7,940 nucleotides of DNA from JAGPUQ01 sp036677085 (lineage in GTDB: Bacteria; Pseudomonadota; Gammaproteobacteria; Pseudomonadales; Porticoccaceae), in NCBI GenBank assembly GCA_036677085.1, contig JAKFFI010000053.1:1-7940 (forward strand). Reading direction: 5' to 3'. The notes beneath the pieces are model-generated. The model saw nothing but the letters and a program-made list of their open reading frames with translations. It was not told the DNA's origin and did no database searches. The translations under genes were made by a program, and so were the position numbers. Of the stretch, positions 1 through 7,191 are shown one piece after another (the first letter of the stretch is position 1; each line of letters opens with the position of its first letter).

Positions 1-92
1 TGACCGAACTGCGCCGGCTGGCGCGGGAATTCCAGCTGTCCGAAATCATTTCCTTTGTGGGAGAGGGAGCAAGCCATGAAGATGAGTGCTGA
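1..92 (+). CDS. C-terminal fragment of an unidentified upstream gene
   Basis: An open frame enters from the left edge and stops at TGA 90-92. Its 29 visible residues begin TELRRLAREFQLSEIISFV, which looks like an amphipathic helix, and end in an acidic tail with the residues HEDEC. It overlaps the start of the response regulator by 17 bases in a different frame, a sign of translational coupling. By position, the cognate sensor kinase of that regulator is the natural guess, but too little is visible to identify a domain. Another frame closes at TGA 77-79, giving an ATGA overlap; its residues look less protein-like and its third-position bases are less GC-rich, so I prefer the frame ending at 92. 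The identity is inference only. Confidence 0.45.
   Translation, partial: TELRRLAREFQLSEIISFVGEGASHEDEC
64..69 (+). promoter_or_regulatory. Ribosome binding site that sets the response regulator start
   Basis: AGGGAG lies 6 bases before ATG at 76. This favours ATG 76 over the in-frame TTG at 55, which lies upstream of this site, and over the ATG at 82. The site is inside the end of the preceding reading frame, so ribosomes finishing that gene could re-initiate here. Confidence 0.6.
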
Positions 93-981
93 CCGGCACG
101 GTATTGTGATGATCGTCGACGATACGCCTGCGAACCTCGCCTTCCTATCGGATGCCCTCGACAGCGCCGGCTACGAGGTACTGGTGGCACTGAGCGGTTT
201 GACCGCCCTGCGCCAACTCGAACTGGTGCGGCCCGATGTCATCCTGCTGGATGCGGTCATGCCGGGACTCAGCGGCTTCGAAACCTGCCAGCGATTGAAG
301 GCGCAGCCGGAAACCCGTGCCATCCCGGTAATCTTCATGACAGCCCTTACCGCCACCGAGGATGTCGTGCGCGGATTTGGCGAAGGGGCGGTCGATTATG
401 TCACCAAGCCGGTGCGCGAAGATGAGGTCATAGCGCGGATCGATTCCCATATCGCGCGGTCGCGGAATTTGCGGCGGGCCACAAGTGCCGTGGAAGCCCT
501 GCCGCGTCCGAGTCTGACCGTTGATGACAGCGGCAGGGTTACCTGGCTCAGCGAGCGCGCCCGGGCATTGTTGCCCGGACCAGACCTGCGCCTGCCGCCA
601 GAAGTAATCCGGTGGCTCGTGCGCTGTCGCGAAACCGATGCGGAAGTGGGGCGCTCACTTGCATTCACCCACAGCGGCCAGGATTTCAGGGTTACCTATT
701 GCAATCGCGTGGATCCGGACGAATCACTGCTGCTGCTCGAAGGCACCGGGACCCCGACGGCGGAGCGACTGGCGGGCGCGTTCCGACTGACGCCACGCGA
801 GGCGGACGTGCTGCGCTGGGTTACGGCCGGCAAGACCAACCGCGACATCGGGGCGATTCTCGCCATGAGCCCACGCACCGTCACCAAGCACCTCGAGCAT
901 GTATTTACCAAACTCGGGGTGGAAACCCGCACGGCCGCTGCGGCCCGCGCACTGGCGGCGCGCGGCGGCCCGCGGTATTAA
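76..981 (+). CDS. Response regulator: receiver, PAS-like middle, LuxR-type HTH
   Basis: This is a 301-residue transcriptional regulator of a two-component system, acting on DNA in the cytoplasm. The receiver domain spans about residues 8-130. It has the acidic pair D15-D16, phospho-acceptor D59 in ILLDAVMPG, the switch residue T89 in FMTAL, and K111 in VTKPV, so all residues needed for phosphotransfer are present. Residues about 140-225 form a weakly PAS-like segment (SLTVDDSGRVTWLSERAR). A LuxR/NarL-type helix-turn-helix follows at about 235-295, with LTPREADVLRWV, GKTNRDIG and SPRTVTKHLEHVFTKLGV. At 301 residues it is longer than the usual 210-220 of NarL-type regulators because of the middle segment. 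The upstream gene overlaps it and may encode its sensor kinase. It converges with argA and is more than 1.6 kb from the valine genes, so a role in controlling them is possible but unsupported. Target genes and signal are unknown. Confidence 0.9.
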   Translation: MKMSADRHGIVMIVDDTPANLAFLSDALDSAGYEVLVALSGLTALRQLELVRPDVILLDAVMPGLSGFETCQRLKAQPETRAIPVIFMTALTATEDVVRGFGEGAVDYVTKPVREDEVIARIDSHIARSRNLRRATSAVEALPRPSLTVDDSGRVTWLSERARALLPGPDLRLPPEVIRWLVRCRETDAEVGRSLAFTHSGQDFRVTYCNRVDPDESLLLLEGTGTPTAERLAGAFRLTPREADVLRWVTAGKTNRDIGAILAMSPRTVTKHLEHVFTKLGVETRTAAAARALAARGGPRY

Positions 982-1005
982 CCTGTTGGCCAATGAGATC
1001 CCCCC

Positions 1006-1026
1006 TCGGATCCGCAAGCGATCCGA
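1006..1026. terminator. Weak inverted repeat between convergent genes
   Basis: TCGGATC (1006-1012) and GATCCGA (1020-1026) are perfect 7-base arms around a 7-base loop. The repeat lies in the 68-base gap between the stops of the response regulator and argA, where a bidirectional terminator would be expected. No T-run follows on either strand, so it is not a standard intrinsic terminator. The rest of the gap (982-1049) shows nothing else. Confidence 0.3.
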
Positions 1027-1049
1027 TCACTGAACCCGCGCAGTGCGTA

Positions 1050-2393
1050 CTAAAGGGTTTTCTGAAAAATCTTTGAACGCCGCTGATAGTTGTACAGTTC
1101 CGCCTTGGCCGCCGGCAGATCCTCGATGCCGATGGGCGTGAAGCCTTTCTCCCGAAACCAGTGTTCCGCCCGGGTGGTCAGCACGAACAGGTGCTTGAGG
1201 CCGTGTTCGGCGCGGGCCTTGGTTTCCAGATGGGCCAGCAGCCGGCTGCCCAGCCCCTGATTGCAGAAGTCGGGGTGCGTGGCAACGCAAGCGAGTTCCG
1301 CCGCTGCCTTGTCGATGAAGGGGTAGAGCGCGGCGCAACCGATGATGGTGCCCTCCGGATGCACGATGACATGGAACCGCGAAATCTCGGTTTCCAGCAA
1401 TTCGCGCGAGCGCTTCACCAGCACACCCTGTTCTTCGAGGGGCGCGATCAGCTCCAGGATGCCGCCGATGTCGTCGATGGTGGCCTGGCGAATCACCTCG
1501 CTGCCGTCCTTCAGGATCAGCGTCCCGGCACCGTCGCGGGTGAACAGCTCCCGCAGCAGCGCACCGTCCTCGGCAAAGCCGATGAGGTGGCTGCGCTGCA
1601 CGCCGTTGAGGCAGGCCTGATAGCCCGCGCGCAGGGACGCTGCCAGCACCGGCTGCTCGCGCAGGCGCTCGATCCAGGCGACCGCCTCGGGCAGCGCGAT
1701 GACTTTTTTCAGGCGGCCTTCGGCATCGTAGACGCCGGGTTCGGCGCCGATGAAGATGAGCTTGTCGGCCTGCAGGCTGATTGCCGTTTGAATCGCAACG
1801 TCCTCGCAGGTGAGGTTGAACACCTCGCCGGTGGGCGAATAGCCGACCGGCGACAGCAGCACGATGGCACCGTTGTCGAGATGGTTGCGGATACCCACCC
1901 GGTCGATGCGCCGCACCTCGCCGCTGTGGTGAAAATCCACGCCGTTGCGGATGCCAAGGGGCTTGGCGGTGATGAGGTTGCCGCCCACCACCCGCACCCG
2001 CGCGCCCTGCATGGGGGAGTTGACCGCGCCCATCGAGAGGGCCGCCTCGATGCTGATGCGGATACTGCCCACGGCCTCCTGCACGCACGCCATGACTTCG
2101 GTGTCGGTGATCCGTACCTCGCCCTCGAAGCAGCAATCGAGCTGGCGCAGTTCGATCTGGCGATCCACCTGAGGCCTGGCGCCGTGCACCAGCACCACTC
2201 TGATGCCCTGGGCGGCGAGCAGAGCGATGTCACCGACCAGGTGCGGAAAATTCGCGTGCTGGATGGCCGCGCCGCGCAGCACGATGACGAAGGTCTTGCC
2301 CCGATGCATGTTGCTGTAGGGCGCGGTGTCGCGAAAAAACTTCACGTAGTCGTTCACGCTCGGAATCTGCCGGTTGCCGGATTGCAGGGGCAT
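1050..2393 (-). CDS. argA: N-acetylglutamate synthase (amino-acid acetyltransferase)
   Basis: This enzyme acetylates L-glutamate with acetyl-CoA, the first step of arginine biosynthesis, in the cytoplasm. It is normally feedback-inhibited by arginine. The protein has 447 residues, close to E. coli ArgA (443). The N-terminal amino-acid-kinase fold shows HRGKTFVIVLRG (30-41), VLVHGARPQ (67-75), a GGN motif and SPVGYSPTGEVFNLT. The C-terminal GNAT domain shows ATIDDIGGILELI, CVATHPDF, the acetyl-CoA loop NQGLGSRL (QGLG at about 379-382), and an end typical of the family with WFREKGFTP and LYNYQRRSK. I start it at ATG 2391-2393 because the family begins 15-30 residues before HRGKTF. The frame stays open upstream to 2522, with another ATG at 2424-2426 (458 residues). 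No clear Shine-Dalgarno site precedes either, so the exact start is uncertain. It is divergent from the valine cluster and has no metabolic link to it that I can see. Confidence 0.95.
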   Translation of the reverse strand: MPLQSGNRQIPSVNDYVKFFRDTAPYSNMHRGKTFVIVLRGAAIQHANFPHLVGDIALLAAQGIRVVLVHGARPQVDRQIELRQLDCCFEGEVRITDTEVMACVQEAVGSIRISIEAALSMGAVNSPMQGARVRVVGGNLITAKPLGIRNGVDFHHSGEVRRIDRVGIRNHLDNGAIVLLSPVGYSPTGEVFNLTCEDVAIQTAISLQADKLIFIGAEPGVYDAEGRLKKVIALPEAVAWIERLREQPVLAASLRAGYQACLNGVQRSHLIGFAEDGALLRELFTRDGAGTLILKDGSEVIRQATIDDIGGILELIAPLEEQGVLVKRSRELLETEISRFHVIVHPEGTIIGCAALYPFIDKAAAELACVATHPDFCNQGLGSRLLAHLETKARAEHGLKHLFVLTTRAEHWFREKGFTPIGIEDLPAAKAELYNYQRRSKIFQKTL

Positions 2394-2453
2394 CAGTATA
2401 CCAGCGGGTCCCCACCGCTCCGGCATGGGCCACGCCGCCGCAATACCCTGCGT

Positions 2454-2481
2454 TTGAGCGCGCGCGGGCATTCTGTACAAT
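2454..2481 (+). promoter_or_regulatory. Candidate sigma-70 promoter of the valine cluster
   Basis: TTGAGC (2454-2459, 4 of 6 to the -35 consensus) and TACAAT (2476-2481, 5 of 6 to the -10 consensus) are separated by 16 bases. Transcription would start near 2488 and leave a leader of about 100 bases before mmsA. The intergenic region is otherwise very GC-rich, which makes this AT-richer patch stand out. No operator of a known regulator is recognisable nearby. I found no comparably good promoter on the other strand for argA. Confidence 0.5.
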
Positions 2482-2525
2482 CGGCGATCACCCGCCCGTT
2501 GTGGCAAGCGCGGCTCATGCACGCC

Positions 2526-2557
2526 GCCCGGGAAGCACCTGAACCGGTGCTGCGGGC
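2526..2557 (+). other. Possible hairpin in the mmsA leader
   Basis: AGCACC (2534-2539) and GGTGCT (2546-2551) form a perfect 6-base stem around a 6-base loop. An outer 5-base stem, GCCCG (2526-2530) with CGGGC (2553-2557), stacks below it with a 3-base bulge on the left and 1 base on the right. It sits downstream of the candidate promoter and ends 33 bases before the mmsA start. No T-run follows, so it is not an attenuator-type terminator. It may be a 5' stabilising structure, an operator, or chance in GC-rich DNA. Confidence 0.3.
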
Positions 2558-2590
2558 CGCCACCACGCCCACCATCCGATGAGGTAAGCC

Positions 2591-4096
2591 ATGGCTTTTC
2601 CCCGACGCGTTCCCCTGTTCATCGGCGGTGAATGGGTCCAGAGCGCGAGCACCCAGTTCACGCCGGTCGTCAATCCCGCCACCCAGGAAGTGCTGAGCGA
2701 GGTTCCCCACGCCACGCCGGACGAGATGGCGCGTGCCGTGGGCGCCGCCGTGACCGCCTTCGAGAGCTGGAAGGAAGTGCCGGTGCCGCAACGCGCGCGC
2801 CTGATGCTGCGTTACCAGCACCTGCTCAAGGAACACCACGACGAACTGGCCGAAATCATCAGCCAGGAGCTGGGCAAGACCTTCGAGGACGCCAAGGGCG
2901 ATGTCTGGCGCGGCATCGAGGTGGTCGAACACGCCGCCAACATCGCCACCCTGATGATGGGCGAGACGGTCGAGAACGTCGCCGGCGGCATCGACACCTA
3001 TTCCTTTATCCAGCCGCTCGGCGTGTGCATGGGCATCACGCCGTTCAACTTCCCGGCGATGATTCCGCTGTGGATGTTCCCGATGGCGATCGCCTGCGGT
3101 AATACCTTCATATTGAAGCCGTCGGAGCGCGACCCGCTGACGCCGACCCGCCTCGCCGAGCTGTTCGTCGAGGCCGGCGCGCCACCCGGCGTGCTGCAAG
3201 TCGTGCACGGCGGCGCCTCCCAGGTGGACTACCTGCTCGAACACCCGGACATCCGCGCCGGCTCCTTCGTGGGTTCGGTCCCCGTCGGCAAGCACATCTA
3301 CCGTAAGGGCACCGAAAACCTCAAGCGCATGCAGTGCATGACCGGCGCCAACAACCACATGGTGGTGATGCCGGACGCCAACCGCGCCCAGGTCGTGAAC
3401 AACATCATCGGCTCCGCGTTCGGCGCCGCCGGCCAGCGCTGCATGGCGATTCCCAATGTGGTGATGGTGGGCGATGCCGCCAACTGGATCGACGACCTGG
3501 TGGTTGCCGCGCGCAAAATCCAGCCCGGCGCCTGGACCGACAAGAGCGCCGCCTACGGCCCGCTCACCAACGCTGCCGCCAAGGAACGGGTGGTCGGCAT
3601 GATCGCGCAGGCGAAAAAGGACGGCGCCACCTGCCTGCTCGACGGCTCCGACTGCACCGTCGCGGGCTACCCGAACGGCAACTGGATCGGCCCGACCATC
3701 TTCACCGACCTGCGCCCGGACATGGCTTTCTATTGCGAGGAAGTGTTCGGGCCGGTGCTGTGCATCCTCAAGGTGGCGACCCTCGACGAGGCGATCGCGC
3801 TGATCAACCGGGATTTCCGCGGCAACGGCACTTCGATCTTCACCGCCTCGGGCGCCGCCGCGCGCAAGTACCAGCACGAGATCCAGGTCGGGCAGGTGGG
3901 CATCAATGTGCCCATCCCGGTGCCGCTGCCGTTCTTCTCCTTCACCGGCTGGCGCGGCTCCTTCCACGGCGACCTGCACGCCTACGGCAAGCAGGCGGTG
4001 CGTTTCTACACCGAGACCAAGACCATCACCGCGCGCTGGTTCGACGACAGCATACCGGGCACGGGCGGACCCAACATGTCCATCAACCTGAAATAG
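2591..4096 (+). CDS. mmsA: Methylmalonate-semialdehyde dehydrogenase (CoA-acylating)
   Basis: This cytoplasmic enzyme of the aldehyde dehydrogenase superfamily converts methylmalonate semialdehyde, NAD+ and CoA to propionyl-CoA, CO2 and NADH, the last step of distal valine degradation. The 501 residues are full length. Visible features are the N-terminal LFIGGEWV, oxyanion-hole N153 in TPFNFPAM, coenzyme-binding K176 in LKPSE, GSVPVG (228-233), and catalytic C284 in AAGQRCMAIP. R107 (VWRG) and R283, next to the cysteine, are the arginines expected in this subfamily for its carboxylated substrate. The usual general-base Glu of hydrolytic aldehyde dehydrogenases is absent, as expected for a CoA-dependent member. 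The C-terminal FFSFTGWRGSFHGDLHAYG is typical. One oddity is GANNH (252-256), where family members usually have GAKNH. The start at ATG 2591 has GAGG 6 bases upstream. It is the first gene of the cluster, 18 bases before the next. A related semialdehyde substrate, such as malonate semialdehyde, cannot be excluded. Confidence 0.93.
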   Translation: MAFPRRVPLFIGGEWVQSASTQFTPVVNPATQEVLSEVPHATPDEMARAVGAAVTAFESWKEVPVPQRARLMLRYQHLLKEHHDELAEIISQELGKTFEDAKGDVWRGIEVVEHAANIATLMMGETVENVAGGIDTYSFIQPLGVCMGITPFNFPAMIPLWMFPMAIACGNTFILKPSERDPLTPTRLAELFVEAGAPPGVLQVVHGGASQVDYLLEHPDIRAGSFVGSVPVGKHIYRKGTENLKRMQCMTGANNHMVVMPDANRAQVVNNIIGSAFGAAGQRCMAIPNVVMVGDAANWIDDLVVAARKIQPGAWTDKSAAYGPLTNAAAKERVVGMIAQAKKDGATCLLDGSDCTVAGYPNGNWIGPTIFTDLRPDMAFYCEEVFGPVLCILKVATLDEAIALINRDFRGNGTSIFTASGAAARKYQHEIQVGQVGINVPIPVPLPFFSFTGWRGSFHGDLHAYGKQAVRFYTETKTITARWFDDSIPGTGGPNMSINLK

Positions 4097-4114
4097 CCCG
4101 AAAAGGTCAGCGCG

Positions 4115-5281
4115 ATGGATTTCGAACTGAGCGAGGAACAGCGTGCCTTTCGCGACGCCGCGCGCGCCTTTGCCCGCGGCGAGCTGGCGCCCCACGCCGC
4201 CGCGTGGGACGAGGGCAAGATCTTTCCCCGCGACACCATCGCCGCCGCCGGCGCGCTCGGCTTCTGCGGCATGTACTGCCCCGAGGCCGTCGGCGGCATG
4301 GGCATGACCCGGCTCGACGCCACCATCATCCTGGAGGAACTCGCCGCCGGCTGCACCTCGACCGCGGCCTTTATCTCGATCCACAACATGGCGGCCTGGA
4401 TGGCCTGCACCTGGGGTACGCAACGGGTGCGGGACGAGCTCTGCCAGCGACTGGTGACCGGCGAAACGCTCGCCTCCTACTGCCTCACCGAACCCAATGC
4501 CGGCAGCGATGCCGCCTCCATCACCACCCGCGCGGTGCGCGCTGGCGACGACTACCGCATCAGCGGCGGCAAGACCTTCATCAGCGGCGCGGGCAGCACC
4601 GACGTGCTGGTGCTGATGACGCGCACCGGCGCGCCGGACTCGGGCGCCGGGGGCATCACCGCCTTCGCGGTGCCGGCGGATGCGCCCGGCATCGACTACG
4701 GCAAGAACGAAACCAAGCTGGGCTGGAACAGCCAGCCGACGCGGGCGATCGCGTTCGATGACGTGCGCGTGCCCGCCGCCTACCGCCTCGGCGCGGAGGG
4801 CGAGGGTTTCAAGATCGCCATGCGCGGCCTCGACGGCGGCCGCATCAATATCGCCGCCTGCTCGGTGGGTGCGGCACAGGCCACGCTCGATCTCGCCCAG
4901 ACCTATGTTCAGGAACGGCGCCAGTTCGGCAAGCCCATTGCGGCGTTTCAGGCCCTGCAATTCAAGCTCGCCGACATGGCCACCGAACTGGTGGCGGCGC
5001 GCCAGATGGTGCGGCTGGCCGCCAGCAAGCTCGACCGCGACGATCCGGATAAAACCACCTATTGCGCGATGGCCAAGCGCTTTGCCACCGATATCGGCTT
5101 TCAGATCTGCAACGAAGCGCTGCAACTGCACGGCGGTTACGGCTACCTGCGCGAATACCCCATCGAGCGGTTTTTCCGCGACGCGCGGGTGCATCAGATT
5201 CTGGAAGGCACCAACGAAATCATGCGCGTGATCATCGCGCGCCGCATTCTTGAAGCAGGGGCAACGGAGACGATTCGATGA
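4115..5281 (+). CDS. Acyl-CoA dehydrogenase, probably isobutyryl-CoA dehydrogenase
   Basis: This FAD enzyme would oxidise isobutyryl-CoA to methacrylyl-CoA, passing electrons to electron-transfer flavoprotein. The 388 residues are typical of the short/branched-chain group. In order there are the N-terminal helical domain (MDFELSEEQRAFRD), the flavin and substrate strand YCLTEPNAGSD (122-132), the middle beta domain with GGKTFISGAG, the C-terminal helical domain with RQFGKPI (269-275), LHGGYGYLREYP, and ILEGTNEIMR. The Glu of the LEGT motif, E364, aligns with the catalytic base of short-chain and isobutyryl enzymes. Substrate choice comes mainly from context, since the gene lies between mmsA and the hydratase and hydrolase that use its product; the motifs alone would also fit short-chain or 2-methylbutyryl-CoA. 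AAAAGG lies 8 bases before ATG 4115. The stop overlaps the next start as ATGA (5278-5281), so the two genes are translationally coupled. Confidence 0.9.
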   Translation: MDFELSEEQRAFRDAARAFARGELAPHAAAWDEGKIFPRDTIAAAGALGFCGMYCPEAVGGMGMTRLDATIILEELAAGCTSTAAFISIHNMAAWMACTWGTQRVRDELCQRLVTGETLASYCLTEPNAGSDAASITTRAVRAGDDYRISGGKTFISGAGSTDVLVLMTRTGAPDSGAGGITAFAVPADAPGIDYGKNETKLGWNSQPTRAIAFDDVRVPAAYRLGAEGEGFKIAMRGLDGGRINIAACSVGAAQATLDLAQTYVQERRQFGKPIAAFQALQFKLADMATELVAARQMVRLAASKLDRDDPDKTTYCAMAKRFATDIGFQICNEALQLHGGYGYLREYPIERFFRDARVHQILEGTNEIMRVIIARRILEAGATETIR

Positions 5282-6054
5282 GCAGTCAATTGAAAGTCGA
5301 AAAACGCGGGCACACCGCCATCCTCACCATGAACAACCCGCCGGCCAACACCTGGACGCCGGAGAGCCTCGGCTATCTGCAACAGGTGGTCGCCGAGCTC
5401 AACGCCGACCGCGACAACTACGCGCTGGTGCTCGCCAGCGAAAGCGAGAAATTCTTCAGCGCCGGCGCCGACCTGACCCGCTTCCACCACGACGACACCG
5501 GCGCGGCCTACGATTTCATCAAGGCATTTGGCGTCGCCTTCGGCGCACTCGCCAACTACCAGGGCGTCTCGGTCGCCGCCATTACCGGCTTTGCCATGGG
5601 TGGCGGTCTCGAGTGCGCGCTCGCCTGCGACATCCGCGTCGCCGAAGAGCAGGCGCAGATGGCGCTGCCGGAATGCACCGTGGGCCTGCTGCCCGGCGGC
5701 CTCGGCACCCAGCATCTGCCCTGGCTGATCGGCGAGGGCTGGGCCAAGCGCATGATCCTGCTCGGCGAGCGGGTGAAAGCGGACAAGGCGCTGGAAATCG
5801 GCCTGGTGCAGGAAGTGGTACCCACCGGCAAGGCGCTGGAGAAAGCCCTGGAGCTGACCGCCAAGGTCGCCAACCAGAGCCCGAGCTCGGTGCGCGTCTG
5901 CAAGGAGCTGATCATGTCGGCCCGCCACCGCTCCCTCGACAGCGGCTTCCAGTTCGAGCGCGACCGCTTCATGGATCTCTGGGGCATGGCGGATCAGAAA
6001 GAGGGCGTCGCGGCGTTCGTCGAAAAGCGCAAGCCCGAGTGGAAAAACCGCTGA
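5278..6054 (+). CDS. Enoyl-CoA hydratase (crotonase), probably for methacrylyl-CoA
   Basis: This enzyme would add water across the double bond of methacrylyl-CoA to give 3-hydroxyisobutyryl-CoA. It is a 258-residue crotonase-superfamily protein of normal length. The oxyanion-hole segments are FFSAGADL (59-66) and GFAMGGGLE (104-112). Both catalytic glutamates are present, E112 in GGGLE and E132 in LPECTVG; their spacing of 20 equals that of E144 and E164 in rat mitochondrial enoyl-CoA hydratase. LLPGGLGTQ (137-145) is the usual following loop. It should therefore be an active hydratase, not an isomerase or hydrolase. The start at ATG 5278 lies inside the end of the dehydrogenase gene, with GGAG 8 bases upstream. 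Methacrylyl-CoA as substrate is inferred from the neighbours; crotonyl-CoA or other short enoyl-CoAs are also likely to be accepted. Confidence 0.9.
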   Translation: MSSQLKVEKRGHTAILTMNNPPANTWTPESLGYLQQVVAELNADRDNYALVLASESEKFFSAGADLTRFHHDDTGAAYDFIKAFGVAFGALANYQGVSVAAITGFAMGGGLECALACDIRVAEEQAQMALPECTVGLLPGGLGTQHLPWLIGEGWAKRMILLGERVKADKALEIGLVQEVVPTGKALEKALELTAKVANQSPSSVRVCKELIMSARHRSLDSGFQFERDRFMDLWGMADQKEGVAAFVEKRKPEWKNR

Positions 6055-6057
6055 GCT

Positions 6058-6061
6058 GGAG
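6058..6061 (+). promoter_or_regulatory. Ribosome binding site supporting a GTG start
   Basis: GGAG lies 8 bases before GTG at 6070. The hydrolase reads MTEQPVIFSERACSG from this codon, a plausible N-terminus for the family, and no ATG occurs in frame until residue 37, which is already inside the fold. The GTG start is therefore well supported. Confidence 0.6.
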
Positions 6062-6069
6062 CAAGCCGA

Positions 6070-7191
6070 GTGACTGAACAACCCGTCATTTTTTCCGAGC
6101 GCGCCTGCAGCGGCGGCAAGAAAATCGTCATCGCCACGCTGAACGCCGAGAAAGCCCTCAACGCCCTCAGCCTGGAAATGGTCGATCTGCTGAGCGCGCG
6201 GCTCGATCAGTGGGAGGCCGATCCCGACATTGTCGCGATCCTGATCGACAGCATCGGCGACCGCGCGTTTTCCGCCGGCGGCGACATCCGCATGTTGTAC
6301 GACTCGATGGTCGAACACGGCGAGGGCGAAAATCCCTACGCGCGGGATTTCTTCTCCCGCGAATACCGCCTCGATTATCGTCTGCACAATTCGCGCATTC
6401 CCATCATCACCTGGGGCAACGGCTTCGTGATGGGCGGCGGCATGGGTGTCTACCAGGGCGGCGATTTTCGCGTCGTCACTGAAAACAGTCGTTTGGCGAT
6501 GCCGGAGATCAGCATCGGCCTGTTTCCCGATGTGGGCGGCACCTGGTTTCTGAACCGGACGCGGGACAACACCGGGCTGTTTCTCGGACTGACCGGCGCC
6601 CAGTTGAACGCCACCGACGCGCTTTACGTCGGCCTTGCCGACACCTTCGCGCCCCATGCGGGGAAGGCGATGCTGTTGAAGCGCCTGGCAATGCTCGAAT
6701 GGTCGGCGGACCCGGGCGAACGGCATGCGCAGATCGCGGGCGCCTTGCACTGGCTGCTGCGCGAATTCCACGATCAACTCCCGCTGCCGCAGCTGGAGCT
6801 CCACGCAGACTGGATCGCCACGGTGACGGAAAGCGCTACGCTCGCGGATGCTTCCGCCGCCATCCTCGCCTACGCCGGCGACGACAAGTGGCTCCAGCGC
6901 GCGGTCGCCACCCATCGACGCGGCTGCCCGGTGTCGATCTTTCTCGCCTACGAACTGAACCGGCGCGGGCGCGAGCTGTCACTGGCCGAAGCCTTCCGGC
7001 TCGAACTGGTGGCGGCGCTCAACTGTTCCAAGTACGGCGTGTTCCGCGAAGGCGTGCGCGCCCAGATCATCGACAAGGACAATACACCGCGCTTCGTGCC
7101 GGCGACGCTGGCCGAGCTGACGCCGGCGCTTGAGCAACAATATCTGACGCCGCCCTGGGGCGCTGCGCCCCATCCACTGGCGGACCTGTAG
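6070..7191 (+). CDS. 3-hydroxyisobutyryl-CoA hydrolase
   Basis: This enzyme hydrolyses 3-hydroxyisobutyryl-CoA to free 3-hydroxyisobutyrate and CoA, the step that sets valine catabolism apart from ordinary beta-oxidation. Rapid removal also keeps the reactive intermediate methacrylyl-CoA low. At 373 residues it has the longer HIBCH-type form of the crotonase fold. Motifs are KALNALSLEMV (28-38), the oxyanion-hole FSAGGDIR (67-74), GFVMGGGMG (118-126), MPEISIGLFPDVGGTW (144-159), and near the end FREGVRAQIIDKD, which is diagnostic for the hydrolase group. E146 and D154 are spaced 8 apart like the catalytic E169 and D177 of human HIBCH. It starts with GTG, 15 bases after the hydratase stop. It differs from the hydratase in length and in its C-terminal hydrolase-type region, so the pair is not a recent tandem duplication. 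Confidence 0.92.
   Translation: MTEQPVIFSERACSGGKKIVIATLNAEKALNALSLEMVDLLSARLDQWEADPDIVAILIDSIGDRAFSAGGDIRMLYDSMVEHGEGENPYARDFFSREYRLDYRLHNSRIPIITWGNGFVMGGGMGVYQGGDFRVVTENSRLAMPEISIGLFPDVGGTWFLNRTRDNTGLFLGLTGAQLNATDALYVGLADTFAPHAGKAMLLKRLAMLEWSADPGERHAQIAGALHWLLREFHDQLPLPQLELHADWIATVTESATLADASAAILAYAGDDKWLQRAVATHRRGCPVSIFLAYELNRRGRELSLAEAFRLELVAALNCSKYGVFREGVRAQIIDKDNTPRFVPATLAELTPALEQQYLTPPWGAAPHPLADL

Noticed and set aside
2395..2400. TATACT on the - strand just before the argA start, resembling a -10 box
   Set aside because: Transcription from it would begin within the first codons of argA, and no matching -35 element lies about 17 bases upstream, so it cannot serve the chosen start.
1161..2582. 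A 473-codon open frame on the + strand opposite argA
   Set aside because: It is antisense to a clear full-length ArgA, and the composition is typical of a shadow frame.
2393..5194. A 933-codon open frame on the - strand opposite mmsA and the acyl-CoA dehydrogenase
   Set aside because: It lies wholly antisense to genes with intact family motifs. Its translation is rich in His, Gly, Ala, Arg and Asp without domain patterns, which is what GC-rich codon use produces on the opposite strand.
5194..6915. A 573-codon open frame on the - strand opposite the hydratase and hydrolase
   Set aside because: It has the same antisense character as the longer one, with no recognisable motif, and two well-supported + strand genes occupy the region.
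5278..7191. The two adjacent crotonase-fold genes as a tandem duplication
   Set aside because: They differ in length (258 and 373 residues), in active-site arrangement and in the C-terminal region. They are distinct old families that act in consecutive steps.
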